A stretch of 64,000 nucleotides of DNA from Cohnella candidum (GTDB lineage Bacteria; Bacillota; Bacilli; Paenibacillales; Paenibacillaceae). The notes below the pieces were generated by a model. That model saw only the letters and a list, made by a program, of their open reading frames with translations, was not told the origin of the DNA and ran no database searches. Location of the stretch: NCBI RefSeq assembly GCF_003713065.1, contig NZ_CP033433.1, positions 4,923,501 to 4,987,500 on the forward strand, written 5' to 3'. Positions 1 to 7,826 of this stretch are shown here, one piece after another. Made by a program: the position numbers and the translations under genes. Each line of letters opens with the position of its first letter. Within the stretch, counting starts at the first letter, position 1.

Positions 1-483
1 GCCCATGATCCCGAGCTGCTGCTCCTCGATGAGCCTTCTTCCGGCCTCGATCCTTTCATTTGGAAAATATGGCTGGAAGAATTGCAGAGTTACCTGGAGA
101 ACGGCGATCGGACGCTGCTGCTGGCCACCCACGTGACGGAGGAAGTCAGGCGGCTTGCCGACAACGTGCTGTTTCTGCACCGGGGGCAGTCACTCGGATT
201 CTACGAGAAAGACCGGCTGTTCGAGGAATGGCGCTCGCTGCTGGTGCGAAGGTCGGAAGCGGGTGCGGACCCCGGTAAGTTGAGAGGGACCCCGGGCTGC
301 TGCCGGATGGAGAGCGGCGGATCGGACTTATATAGCATTGTGGTAAGCGGCGCCGAGCGCGGCGAGCAGGAATTTTATTTGGCGGCTTGCGGATTCCAGG
401 TGCTGGAGAACCGGCCTTTGGAACTGGAAGATATATTGGGCTGTATGATCGCAAAGGAGGAAGCGAACGTTGAACCCGCTTAA
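1..483 (+). CDS. ABC transporter ATP-binding protein (C-terminal part, cut by window edge)
   Basis: The frame is open from base 1, so the start lies outside the window; about 160 residues are visible. A Walker B and D-loop (LLLLDEPSSGLDP) occur at about visible residues 6-18 and the H-loop His (ATHVTEE) at about 44, which identifies an ABC ATPase. The remaining ~110 residues are a variable C-terminal extension as in ABC-2 exporters. It overlaps the next ATPase gene by 14 bases, so the two are translationally coupled. The substrate is unknown; a drug, peptide or ion exporter is inferred from the neighbouring ABC-2 permease. Confidence 0.85.
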   Translation, partial: AHDPELLLLDEPSSGLDPFIWKIWLEELQSYLENGDRTLLLATHVTEEVRRLADNVLFLHRGQSLGFYEKDRLFEEWRSLLVRRSEAGADPGKLRGTPGCCRMESGGSDLYSIVVSGAERGEQEFYLAACGFQVLENRPLELEDILGCMIAKEEANVEPA

Positions 484-1372
484 AGTGGAACGCGTCGTCA
501 AGCAGTACGGCGACAAAACGGCAGTGAACGGCTTGAGCTTCGAAGTAGCGGAAGGCGAAATTTACGGCTTGCTTGGCGCGAACGGCGCCGGCAAAACGAC
601 GACCATGCGCATGATTCTCGGACTTATTTTCCCCGATGGCGGGGACATCCGTTATTTCGGCAAGAACTACAGCAAAGAGCAGCTCAGCATGCTCGGGTAT
701 CTGCCCGAAGAGAGAGGCATGTATCCGAAAATCAAAGTGAGCGACCAGATTCTCTATTTGGCGCAGCTCCGCGGCATGTCCCGCAAGGACGCGGAGGCCA
801 ATTTGCGGAAGTGGCTGGAGAAGTTCCAGGTGCCCGAAAACTACGACAAGAAAGTCGAAGAGCTGTCCAAGGGCAACCAGCAGAAAATCCAGTTCATCGC
901 CGCGGTCATCCATAATCCCCGTATCGTCATTTTGGACGAAGCTTTCAGCGGATTGGATCCGGTTAACGTCGAGCTGCTGAAAACGACCGTCAAAGAACTT
1001 CGCGACAACGGCACGAGCATCGTGTTTTCGACCCACCGGATGGAACACGTCGAAGAGCTGTGCCGCAACATCACGATCATGCACAAGTCCAATCCCGTGC
1101 TGCAGGGGCCGATCCGGGAGATCAAGAAGAAGTTCCCGCAGGAGCGGGTCATTCTGGCAGCGGACGGGGAAGTCTCCGGTCTCGAGTCCATTCCCGGAGT
1201 AGCTTCGGTTGTTCGCCACGAGAACAGCTATGAAATGAAAGTTCGGGAGCCGGACGTCGCGCAAGCGGTGCTTCGCCACGCGCTGGCCCAAGGCCCGGTC
1301 CGCCGGTTCGAGCTGATGGAGCCGACGCTGAACGAAATCTTCATTAAAACGGTAGGTGAGAGCCATGAATAA
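470..1372 (+). CDS. ABC transporter ATP-binding protein, NatA/YhaQ-like
   Basis: This 300-residue ABC ATPase would power an exporter at the inner face of the membrane. Walker A GANGAGKTT lies at residues 36-44, a signature loop LSKGN at 132-136, Walker B VILDEAFSGLDP at 153-164 and the H-loop in STHRMEH. A long C-terminal domain (after ~220) is typical of the NatA/YhaQ group. The TTG start at 470 is chosen because AAAGGAGG ends 9 bases upstream. The stop overlaps the start of the permease gene by 8 bases, so the pair forms one exporter. Sodium or drug efflux is known for relatives; the substrate here is not shown by the sequence. Confidence 0.88.
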   Translation: MNPLKVERVVKQYGDKTAVNGLSFEVAEGEIYGLLGANGAGKTTTMRMILGLIFPDGGDIRYFGKNYSKEQLSMLGYLPEERGMYPKIKVSDQILYLAQLRGMSRKDAEANLRKWLEKFQVPENYDKKVEELSKGNQQKIQFIAAVIHNPRIVILDEAFSGLDPVNVELLKTTVKELRDNGTSIVFSTHRMEHVEELCRNITIMHKSNPVLQGPIREIKKKFPQERVILAADGEVSGLESIPGVASVVRHENSYEMKVREPDVAQAVLRHALAQGPVRRFELMEPTLNEIFIKTVGESHE

Positions 1373-2639
1373 ACTCGGAACGGTCATCGGGTTCACGATG
1401 CGCAACAAAGTACGCAGCAAGGCCTTCATCATTACCACGCTGGTGCTGATCGTGCTGGTCGTGGTCGGCGGCAACGTGCCGTATCTCATCAATAAGCTCG
1501 GCGGCGGGGACAAAGCCAGCAGCGTAGGCTACGTCGAAGGACAGCATCCGGAAATCGTGCAGCAGATGCAGATGTATTACGCCCAGCAAGAAAGGTTGCA
1601 AGACAAGACGGAAGTCAAGCTCGAAGTGTCTACCGACGAGACGAAGCTCAAGCAAATGGTCGAGGACGGCTCGCTGAACGGATATATTTCGTTTAAAGAT
1701 AATGCCGAAAACGGATTTCCCGACGTGACTTACCACTCCAAGAGCGCATTGGGCTCCGGTACGTCCTCGTCGCTGGCATCGACCTTGCAAATCGTTAAAA
1801 CGAATATGCTGGTGAAAGACGCCGGATTGACGGAAACGCAAATACGGAATCTCCAGACGCCGGTCGAGCTGAAGAACGAGCAAATCAGCTTGACGAATGA
1901 GAACGGAAAAACCGAAGACGAGCAAGGCACTGCCATCGGCCTGACCTACGTCGTCGTCATCCTGCTGTTCATGGGCGTCATGATCTCCGGGCAGCTGATC
2001 GCGACCGAGATCACCGCCGAGAAGAGCTCGCGCGTCATGGAAATCATCGTAACCAGCGTCTCTCCGCTCGTTCAGATGTTCGGCAAAGTCATCGGAACGT
2101 TCGTGGTGTCCGTCATTCAGATCGCCGCCATCGTCGGCGCGCTCGTCATCAACCTGACGATGCCGCAGAACTCCGATGCGCTCAAAGGCTTCGGCATCCG
2201 ACTCGACACGATCGATCCCGCAATGATCGTCTATGCGATTGTTTTCTTCCTCGCCGGCTTCTTCCTGTTCGCGATGCTGTTCGCGGCGGTCGGTTCGATC
2301 GTGAGCCGCACCGAGGATCTCGGCCAGGCTGTGCTGCCGATTTCGATGCTGACGCTGGTCGGCTTCTACATCGCGATATTCGGCTTGACCCATCCGGAAA
2401 GCCCGCTGATCGTCGTCTGCTCGTTCATCCCGTTCTTCTCGCCGTTCCTCATGGTGTTGAGGGTCGGACTCTCCAACCCGGGCTGGTGGGAGATTGCCTT
2501 GTCGCTCGGCATCCTGATCGTCGCGATCCTCGGGCTGGGCTGGCTGTCCGCGAAGATTTACCGCACGGGCGTGCTCATGTACGGCAAGCGCCCGTCGGTG
2601 AAAGAGCTCATGAAGGCGATGAAAGCGTACAAGGTTTAA
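1365..2639 (+). CDS. ABC-2 type permease, NatB/YhaP-like
   Basis: This 424-residue membrane protein is the partner of the upstream ATPase. It has one N-terminal membrane segment (about residues 23-43), a long extracytoplasmic region of ~150 residues, then a block of five or six hydrophobic helices from about 190 to 400, the layout of the ABC2_membrane_3/NatB family. The motif ITAEKSSRVMEIIVTSVSP after the second helix is typical of these permeases. ATG 1365 is chosen over an in-frame GTG at 1356 because AGGTGAG precedes the ATG at good spacing. The role is export of ions or drugs, inferred from family only. Confidence 0.87.
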   Translation: MNKLGTVIGFTMRNKVRSKAFIITTLVLIVLVVVGGNVPYLINKLGGGDKASSVGYVEGQHPEIVQQMQMYYAQQERLQDKTEVKLEVSTDETKLKQMVEDGSLNGYISFKDNAENGFPDVTYHSKSALGSGTSSSLASTLQIVKTNMLVKDAGLTETQIRNLQTPVELKNEQISLTNENGKTEDEQGTAIGLTYVVVILLFMGVMISGQLIATEITAEKSSRVMEIIVTSVSPLVQMFGKVIGTFVVSVIQIAAIVGALVINLTMPQNSDALKGFGIRLDTIDPAMIVYAIVFFLAGFFLFAMLFAAVGSIVSRTEDLGQAVLPISMLTLVGFYIAIFGLTHPESPLIVVCSFIPFFSPFLMVLRVGLSNPGWWEIALSLGILIVAILGLGWLSAKIYRTGVLMYGKRPSVKELMKAMKAYKV

Positions 2640-2770
2640 GAAGGCAGGCTGCAGTTGAACCAATTGCCCCCCCTCCATCGCCCAACAGGGACTAGTCCAG
2701 ACTCGCGACTACCGAGAATTACTTATCCCACATGATCTCTGTAACAATAAAGAAAGTCATGGATGCAAGG

Positions 2771-2812
2771 GAGTCGCTATGAGCATAAGCTCATCGCGAC
2801 TTTGCTTTTTGT
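2771..2812 (+). terminator. Rho-independent terminator after the ABC exporter operon
   Basis: A 13-bp stem with one mismatch (AGTCGCTATGAGC / GCTCATCGCGACT, loop ATAA) is followed by TTTGCTTTTT. It lies 130 bases past the permease stop and would end the exporter transcript. Confidence 0.7.
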
Positions 2813-2817
2813 GAGTT

Positions 2818-2828
2818 AATAGTATTAG
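2818..2828 (+). promoter_or_regulatory. Operator-like motif AATAGYRTTAG, copy 1
   Basis: AATAGTATTAG; two further copies lie at 3028-3038 and 3154-3164, both within promoter elements upstream of the TetR gene. It is probably a binding site of that regulator (inference). Confidence 0.4.
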
Positions 2829-2897
2829 TTTATAAATCCTTTTCATTATGGATAAAGGGACAAGGCGTTGATTAACATTACGATATAATCGTAGCAA

Positions 2898-2923
2898 CAG
2901 GCGGTAAAGACAGGCGGTAAAGA
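2898..2923 (+). repeat. 13-bp tandem duplication
   Basis: CAGGCGGTAAAGA occurs twice back to back in the non-coding stretch before the TetR gene. Only two units are present and no function is apparent. Confidence 0.6.
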
Positions 2924-2948
2924 CCCCCTACTGGCCGGAACCATTCGG

Positions 2949-2976
2949 AAAGGCACGCCCGACAGGGCGTGCCTTT
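2949..2976 (+). terminator. Perfect 12-bp hairpin, terminator-like
   Basis: AAAGGCACGCCC and GGGCGTGCCTTT pair perfectly around the loop GACA. The downstream tail TTTCGTATTCG is only weakly U-rich, so it may be a weak terminator or an insulating hairpin ahead of the TetR promoter. Confidence 0.45.
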
Positions 2977-3017
2977 CGTATTCGTTCCCGACTTTCTTCA
3001 GGGAATAAAGAAGTATA

Positions 3018-3045
3018 TTGACAAACAAATAGTGTTAGTTATAAT
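3018..3045 (+). promoter_or_regulatory. Sigma-A promoter with operator-like motif in the spacer
   Basis: TTGACA (3018-3023), a 16-base spacer and TATAAT (3040-3045) make a near-consensus promoter. The motif AATAGTGTTAG (3028-3038) sits inside the spacer, where a bound repressor would block RNA polymerase. It reads toward the TetR gene 140 bases downstream. Confidence 0.65.
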
Positions 3046-3122
3046 TAAAATCAAATACCGTTAGTTTTGGTTTTCAACAACAAAGTAGCTTATGATAATG
3101 TGTTTTATCGGTGTTTATTTGT

Positions 3123-3164
3123 TTGTTATACATGTTAGTTATTGAATATAATTAATAGCATTAG
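3123..3164 (+). promoter_or_regulatory. Second promoter with operator-like motif near the transcription start
   Basis: TTGTTA (3123-3128), 18 bases, TATAAT (3147-3152), then the third copy AATAGCATTAG (3154-3164) just after the -10 box. It is 36 bases upstream of the TetR start codon, which suggests autoregulation. Confidence 0.5.
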
Positions 3165-3187
3165 GAACATCTTAGGAGGAATGGCAG

Positions 3188-3769
3188 ATGGCTAAAAAAG
3201 GCTTGAGCTCCGACAGCATTATCGCGGAAGCGGTATCCCTGATTGAAGAGATCGGGTACGAAAACTTCTCCTTACATACGTTGGCGAAAAAACTGGGGGT
3301 CAAGACAGCCTCGCTCTACAACTACATCGAGAACGTCGCTCAAGTGAGTATGGAGATTGGCAAGTTTGCGATCTCCCAGTTGTGCCAAGCCATAGAACTG
3401 GCAACGAAGGGGGTGACGGACGAGCGTCTCGTCCTGATGCAGATCGCCACCGCCTATCGCAAATACGTGGTTCAGCATCCGGAACTTTACAAGGTCGTGA
3501 TCAACATGCCCTCCATTCACGGCAAAGAACATGTGCAAGTCCTTCTGAATCTGATGTCCGAAGCGTTGAAGCCATTCTCGGAGAATCAACAAGATCACCT
3601 CATGAAGCTTAGGGCCTATCGCAGCATGATCCATGGGTTTGTCACGTTGGAGACTTCCGGGTACTTCGAGTTCGCCATCCTTACCATCGACGAGAGTTAC
3701 ATGGGGGTCATCCGAACCTATGTGGACACCTTGCAACTCGCAAAGAATCCGCTCGAGGAGTTTGGGTGA
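3188..3769 (+). CDS. TetR/AcrR family transcriptional regulator
   Basis: This 193-residue protein has the TetR layout: an N-terminal three-helix DNA-binding domain with a helix-turn-helix at about residues 27-47 (FSLHTLAKKLGVKTASLYNY) and a helical ligand-binding domain to the end, resembling the WHG/TetR_C_33 type. ATG 3188 follows TAGGAGGA. It stands at the head of the LplABC/esterase/sucrose phosphorylase region. Three copies of AATAGYRTTAG upstream, two of them in promoters, suggest that it represses itself; control of the sugar genes is an inference from position. No ligand can be deduced. Confidence 0.85.
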   Translation: MAKKGLSSDSIIAEAVSLIEEIGYENFSLHTLAKKLGVKTASLYNYIENVAQVSMEIGKFAISQLCQAIELATKGVTDERLVLMQIATAYRKYVVQHPELYKVVINMPSIHGKEHVQVLLNLMSEALKPFSENQQDHLMKLRAYRSMIHGFVTLETSGYFEFAILTIDESYMGVIRTYVDTLQLAKNPLEEFG

Positions 3770-3789
3770 CATTGGGGATTATTCGTTTT

Positions 3790-4005
3790 AATTGCCGCTT
3801 CGATAGGAATGGGTTTTCGGGATCCGGATTTACCCGGGAGAGAAGACAAGCATGCCTAGGTGCCCGGGGTGAAGTTCCAGATTGTCTACTTACTTCGTGG
3901 TGGAGGTGAAGACGATACGTTCCATGCGGATACACCCGCTTAGAGCGCTATGCCGAGCAGAATAAGGTCATGCTTCTTAAGCACGCGCCCACCTACGCAG
4001 ACTAG
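3790..4005 (+). pseudogene. N-terminal fragment of an EstA-type esterase (decayed)
   Basis: In the frame of GTG 3860 the translation reads VPGVKFQIVYLLRGGGEDDT, which matches the oxyanion-hole region of EstA/tributyrin-esterase proteins (compare KYPVLWLLHGTLGDHTDW in the intact neighbour at 9121). After one frameshift near 3945 it continues ERYAEQNKVMLLKHAPTYAD, matching the family segment that ends in MPA. A TAG at 3857 and the frameshift show decay, and upstream residues PGREDKHA also fit. The fragment stops just where the fragment at 11487-11972 begins in the same family, so the two may be halves of one disrupted gene. Confidence 0.6.
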
Positions 4006-4070
4006 GCAGCGTTATAAGAACATCCATTCAACCTGTGACGACCGGAACTTAAAAAGGGGGATTTATACAC

Positions 4071-5600
4071 ATGAAGGTGAAAGCGCTTTATCTAACGCTG
4101 ATTCTGGTTTTTGTCTTATCGGTTCTCTCTGGATGCGGAGGAGCCAAGAAGGATACGGCGGTCTCATCCGGGAATGACACGACCGACCAAGCTTCGTCCG
4201 ACAAGAAAGGGGAGCCGTATACGGTCAATTTCGTTTATCACGCCCCTAAAGAAGGCAATCAGAAAGAAGTCAACGAGTTGGTCAACAAGTTGACGATGAA
4301 AGAATTGAACATGAAAGTAAATCTGATTCCGCTTACCTGGGATTCTTACCAGCAGAAGTTGTCTCTGATGTTGGCGTCCAACGAACCGATCGATATCTCG
4401 TTCGTCTTCACTTTCGATCTGCCGACGTATCTTTCTTCAGGGTATATCGTGGATGCCTCTAAGTATTCCCAATACACCGAAGGCATTTATAAAGTGCTGG
4501 GCGATGATGCGAAAACCGGATATGTCGGCAATATTCAAGCCGGTTTTCCGATGTTGAATTCCCGGGGAGCGCCTTCGGCATTTTTTGTCAGGAAAGACAT
4601 CTTCGATACGCTGGGCTACAAAGCCTCCGACTTCCACGTGACGACGGATGACTATTCCAGCTTCGACCAATTGACGCAGCTGTTCGCCAAAGTGAAAGAG
4701 AAATATCCCGATATCACCCCGTTCGATGGCTATCGCACCTTGGGCCTCAATCAGGTATCGTACGTAGATATCTTGGGCAACAACTTTGGCGTTTTAGACA
4801 ACTACGGACAGACCACGAAAGTCACCAACTGGTACGAATCGGATCAGTTCAAGCAATTTGCCGACCTGAACCGGGAATGGTTCTCCAAAGGGTATTCGTC
4901 TAAGGATATCGTCGTGGATAAGACGCAAGGCCAAGCGAAAATGAAGGCTGGGAAAACGTTCGCCTTCTTCGCTTCCTACGGGCCTAATGCCGAAGCGGCC
5001 ATGAAGTCCCAGACCGGGTACGATACGGTCATGATCCCGGTCTCCGAGAAGTTGAAGAGTACGACGGTTGTCAGCGGTTCTATGAATGCCGTCATGAGCA
5101 CATCCCGTGATAAGGTGAAGGCCTTCCAGTTCCTGAACTGGGCCTATAACAATGCCGAATTCAACGATCTGCTGAACTGGGGAGTACCGGGAAAAGACTG
5201 GGTTGTCAATAAGGATGGTTTTGCGGACTATCCGGATGGCGTCACGGCAGCGACAGTGAACTACCATGAAGACTTCGGCTTCATCTATCCGAACCAATAT
5301 TTGATGCATCCATGGGCCGGAAACCCCAAGAACATTTGGGATATTTACAAGCAATTCAGCGACGACGCGATCGTCTCCAAAGCGTTCGGGTTTAACTTTG
5401 ATCCCACTCCGGTATCCGACGAGTTGACTCAGCTCAATACGGTTTTGGCGAAATATGAGACTCCCATCAGCTTCGGGTCCGTCGATCCCGAGGAGAACAT
5501 CGCGAAGCTGAACAGTGAATTAAAGGCCGCCGGCCTGCAGAAGGTCATCGACGAAAAACAAAAACAGCTCGACGCGTGGTTGGCGAAACAAGGCAAGTAA
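4071..5600 (+). CDS. Extracellular sugar-binding lipoprotein, LplA-like
   Basis: This 509-residue family 1 solute-binding protein would be tethered outside the membrane and deliver an oligosaccharide or glycoside to the permeases encoded next. The N-terminus is a lipoprotein signal with lipobox LSGC (Cys 22), then a Ser/Asp-rich linker. The last ~130 residues, with TPVSDELTQLNTVLAKYETP, match the DUF3502 domain that marks LplA-type proteins. ATG 4071 follows AAAAAGGGGG. A cre-like sequence overlaps codons 3-7. A strong stem-loop separates it from lplB. The substrate is unknown; adjacent esterases and sucrose phosphorylase suggest an acylated glucoside or sucrose derivative. Confidence 0.88.
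   Translation: MKVKALYLTLILVFVLSVLSGCGGAKKDTAVSSGNDTTDQASSDKKGEPYTVNFVYHAPKEGNQKEVNELVNKLTMKELNMKVNLIPLTWDSYQQKLSLMLASNEPIDISFVFTFDLPTYLSSGYIVDASKYSQYTEGIYKVLGDDAKTGYVGNIQAGFPMLNSRGAPSAFFVRKDIFDTLGYKASDFHVTTDDYSSFDQLTQLFAKVKEKYPDITPFDGYRTLGLNQVSYVDILGNNFGVLDNYGQTTKVTNWYESDQFKQFADLNREWFSKGYSSKDIVVDKTQGQAKMKAGKTFAFFASYGPNAEAAMKSQTGYDTVMIPVSEKLKSTTVVSGSMNAVMSTSRDKVKAFQFLNWAYNNAEFNDLLNWGVPGKDWVVNKDGFADYPDGVTAATVNYHEDFGFIYPNQYLMHPWAGNPKNIWDIYKQFSDDAIVSKAFGFNFDPTPVSDELTQLNTVLAKYETPISFGSVDPEENIAKLNSELKAAGLQKVIDEKQKQLDAWLAKQGK
4078..4091 (+). promoter_or_regulatory. Candidate cre (CcpA) site overlapping the lplA start
   Basis: TGAAAGCGCTTTAT matches the CcpA operator core (AAAGCGCTTT palindrome) but lacks the final CA. 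Its position inside the first codons fits a roadblock mode of catabolite repression. Assignment is by motif only. Confidence 0.35.
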
Positions 5601-5617
5601 CCGACCGGCTTTTACAC

Positions 5618-5651
5618 GGAGGTGGCTTTGTCGAGAGACAAAGTCACCTCC
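5618..5651 (+). promoter_or_regulatory. Intercistronic stem-loop between lplA and lplB
   Basis: A 15-bp stem with a single G-U pair and loop GAGA (5618-5632 with 5637-5651) has no U-tract behind it. It resembles mRNA-stabilising hairpins that raise binding-protein output over permease output. Confidence 0.65.
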
Positions 5652-5680
5652 AACTCATTGACGTGGGGGAATAAGCAATC

Positions 5681-6589
5681 ATGAATAGAAAGTTGAAGAA
5701 CCTGCGGCCCTTTGTCCCACTGTATCTGATGATGCTCCCATGCGCGATCTATCTACTTATCAACAACTATATTCCGATGTCCGGGATCGTGTTGGCCTTC
5801 AAGCGGTTCCGGGCATCGGACGGCATGTTCGGGAGTCCCTGGGTCGGCTTGCACAACTTTACCTACCTGTTTCATTCGCATGATCTGATAACCATCGTGC
5901 GCAACACGCTGTTGTACAATGCCGCATTCATCATCGTGAATAACGCCGTGGGAATTTTTCTCGCCATCCTGATCGTCGAGGTCACGGCCAAACGTTTGAA
6001 GAAGCTGTACCAAAGCGCCGTCTTGCTCCCCTTTACGTTATCGATGGTGGTCATCAGTTACGTGGTATTCGCTTTCCTGAGCCAAGAGCACGGTATGCTC
6101 AATAACGGAATCCTAAAGCATCATCCCGTCGAGTGGTACTCCGACTCGACGTGGTGGCCGCTCATCCTGATCATCGTCAATTGCTGGAAATATGTTGGTT
6201 ACGGTACCTTGATCTTTATCGCAAGCATAGCGGCCATCGACCGCTCATTATTCGAGGCGGGGGCCATCGACGGAGCCGGCAAATGGAAGCAAATCTGGCA
6301 TATAACGTTGCCTTCCTTGATTCCGACCGTAATCACTCTCTTCATCCTGAGCGTGGGCAGAATATGCTACTCCGATTTTGGCCTGTTTTATTTGATTCCG
6401 CAAAATTCCGGCACCTTGTTCAATGTAACGTCTACCATCGACACTTACGTGTACAGCTCACTGACGAGCCCCGGAGGAATCGGACGATCAGCCGCCACCG
6501 GCTTTATGCAATCCGCGGTCGGCTTCCTGTTGGTCATGCTGGCCAATGCCATCGTCCGCAAAGTAAGTGCCAAAGACGCGATATTCTAA
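5681..6589 (+). CDS. Carbohydrate ABC transporter permease, LplB-like
   Basis: This 302-residue inner-membrane permease has six predicted hydrophobic helices and the EAA loop EAGAIDGAGKWKQIWHITLP at about residues 192-211, which contacts the ATPase. The N-terminus (LYLMMLPCAIYLLINNYIPM) is typical of LplB/YteP permeases that pair with DUF3502 binding proteins. It lies 80 bases after lplA and 23 before lplC in one operon. No ATPase gene is present; such importers normally share an MsmX-type ATPase encoded elsewhere (family knowledge). Confidence 0.9.
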   Translation: MNRKLKNLRPFVPLYLMMLPCAIYLLINNYIPMSGIVLAFKRFRASDGMFGSPWVGLHNFTYLFHSHDLITIVRNTLLYNAAFIIVNNAVGIFLAILIVEVTAKRLKKLYQSAVLLPFTLSMVVISYVVFAFLSQEHGMLNNGILKHHPVEWYSDSTWWPLILIIVNCWKYVGYGTLIFIASIAAIDRSLFEAGAIDGAGKWKQIWHITLPSLIPTVITLFILSVGRICYSDFGLFYLIPQNSGTLFNVTSTIDTYVYSSLTSPGGIGRSAATGFMQSAVGFLLVMLANAIVRKVSAKDAIF

Positions 6590-6612
6590 TAGACGGATGG
6601 GGGGATCTCAAG

Positions 6613-7491
6613 ATGATTGAGAAGAAATCATACCAAATCTTCTATCACATCGTTCTGATCATCATGGTGATCATCATGGTCGGGCCGCTGCTGTTGCTCT
6701 TTATATCATCCATCACCGACGAGAGCGCGCTCATTGCGAACGGGTATTCCTTCATTCCTACCAAGCTGAGCGCCAAAGCCTATGAATACATGATAGCCAA
6801 CTCCTCCACGATCTTGCACGCATACGGAATCACGATCTTCGTGACGTTCATCGGGACTATATTGAGCATCCTGATCACGGCCATGATGAGCTTTGCGATC
6901 TCGATCGAGAACCTGCCGGGAAGGAAGGTCATCAGTTTCTTTGTCATCTTCACGATGCTGTTCAACGGAGGATTGGTCCCCTCTTATATTCTGTGGACCA
7001 GCCTGGACATCCGTAACACGCTCTGGGCCTACGTGTTTCCCTTCTTGCTTACCAATGCGTTTAGCATTATTTTAATGAGGTCTTATTTTGCCGCGAACAT
7101 TCCGGTCGATATTTATGAATCCGCGAAGATGGACGGCGCTGGGTTCACCCGAATCTTCTTCAAGATGGTAATTCCGCTCGGGATGCCGATCCTGGTAACG
7201 CTCGGCCTCTTCGCAGGACTCGGTTACTGGAATGATTGGCAGAACGGTCTGTACTTTATTTCGGATTCCAACATGCTGAGCATTCAGGTTCTCTTGAACA
7301 AGATGAGCCAGAATATCCAGGCGGTCATTTCGAACGCCGGTTTAGTGAACCAGACCGCAGCCATGACGCTTCCCCAGGAATCCATCCGCATGGCGATCGC
7401 ATTCGTGGCCATTCTGCCGATTCTGGTCGTGTACCCGTTCCTGCAGAAATACTTTGCCAGCGGAATTATGGGTGGAGCTGTCAAAGGGTAA
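6613..7491 (+). CDS. Carbohydrate ABC transporter permease, LplC/YtcP-like
   Basis: This 292-residue second permease of the importer has six hydrophobic helices and an EAA loop ESAKMDGAGFTRIFFKMVIP at about 168-187. The C-terminus ending FASGIMGGAVKG is the family signature. ATG 6613 after GGGGGATCT is preferred to the much longer frame from 6133, which would overlap lplB throughout. Together with the upstream lipoprotein and permease it forms a complete CUT1 import channel lacking only its shared ATPase. Confidence 0.9.
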   Translation: MIEKKSYQIFYHIVLIIMVIIMVGPLLLLFISSITDESALIANGYSFIPTKLSAKAYEYMIANSSTILHAYGITIFVTFIGTILSILITAMMSFAISIENLPGRKVISFFVIFTMLFNGGLVPSYILWTSLDIRNTLWAYVFPFLLTNAFSIILMRSYFAANIPVDIYESAKMDGAGFTRIFFKMVIPLGMPILVTLGLFAGLGYWNDWQNGLYFISDSNMLSIQVLLNKMSQNIQAVISNAGLVNQTAAMTLPQESIRMAIAFVAILPILVVYPFLQKYFASGIMGGAVKG

Positions 7492-7514
7492 TCTCCATGC
7501 ATTCCTATAAAAGG

Positions 7515-7732
7515 ATGAAAACACGTAACATCGAAAATCGTAAACTTGCCGGGAACGCCGAACGATGAGAACAGGGAATACCTTCCCTAAGAGATTAAGG
7601 GATCCGACATGGTCATAAACGAGAACGGGAACAACTCGCAGGTCTACCCTGCCGGGCTGAAGGAATTCACCGATGTCATCATGGACGGGTTAGCATGGCG
7701 CGGCTTATTCGCGACGAAATCTTGTATATGAC
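7515..7732 (+). pseudogene. Internally deleted copy of the esterase at 10004
   Basis: About 220 bases match both ends of the intact esterase at 10004-11476. The 5' part reads PGTPNDENREYLP, a stop, then EIKGSDMVINENGNNSQVYP, against PGSPNDENRHYLP and EAIKGSDMVVNENGNNSQVY in the intact protein. From about 7692 it reads MARLIRDEILYMT in a different frame, against the intact C-terminus MARIIRDDILV. Roughly 1.25 kb of central coding sequence is missing and the ends are joined out of frame. It lies directly behind lplC, so the importer was probably once followed by an intact esterase gene. Confidence 0.75.
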
Positions 7733-7826
7733 ATAGAACCAACGCAAGTGTTTCTGAGATAAGACATTCAGGAAGCAATTTGAAAGGGCATGACTCGAAG
7801 TCGGCAAGAGAGGATACACAACGAGG

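Noticed and set aside
146..1513. 455-codon minus-strand frame opposite the ABC ATPases
   Set aside because: It covers two genuine ATPase genes with Walker motifs; the antisense protein shows no family features.
1344..2678. 444-codon minus-strand frame opposite the ABC-2 permease
   Set aside because: Shadow of a well-supported gene: His/Asp/Arg/Gln-rich composition, no recognisable domain.
2898..2923. CRISPR or iteron array
   Set aside because: Only two adjacent 13-bp units with no spacers; no cas or replication genes in the window.
2846..3028. 60-codon minus-strand frame before the TetR gene
   Set aside because: It crosses a hairpin, a tandem repeat and a promoter, and has no ribosome site or similarity.
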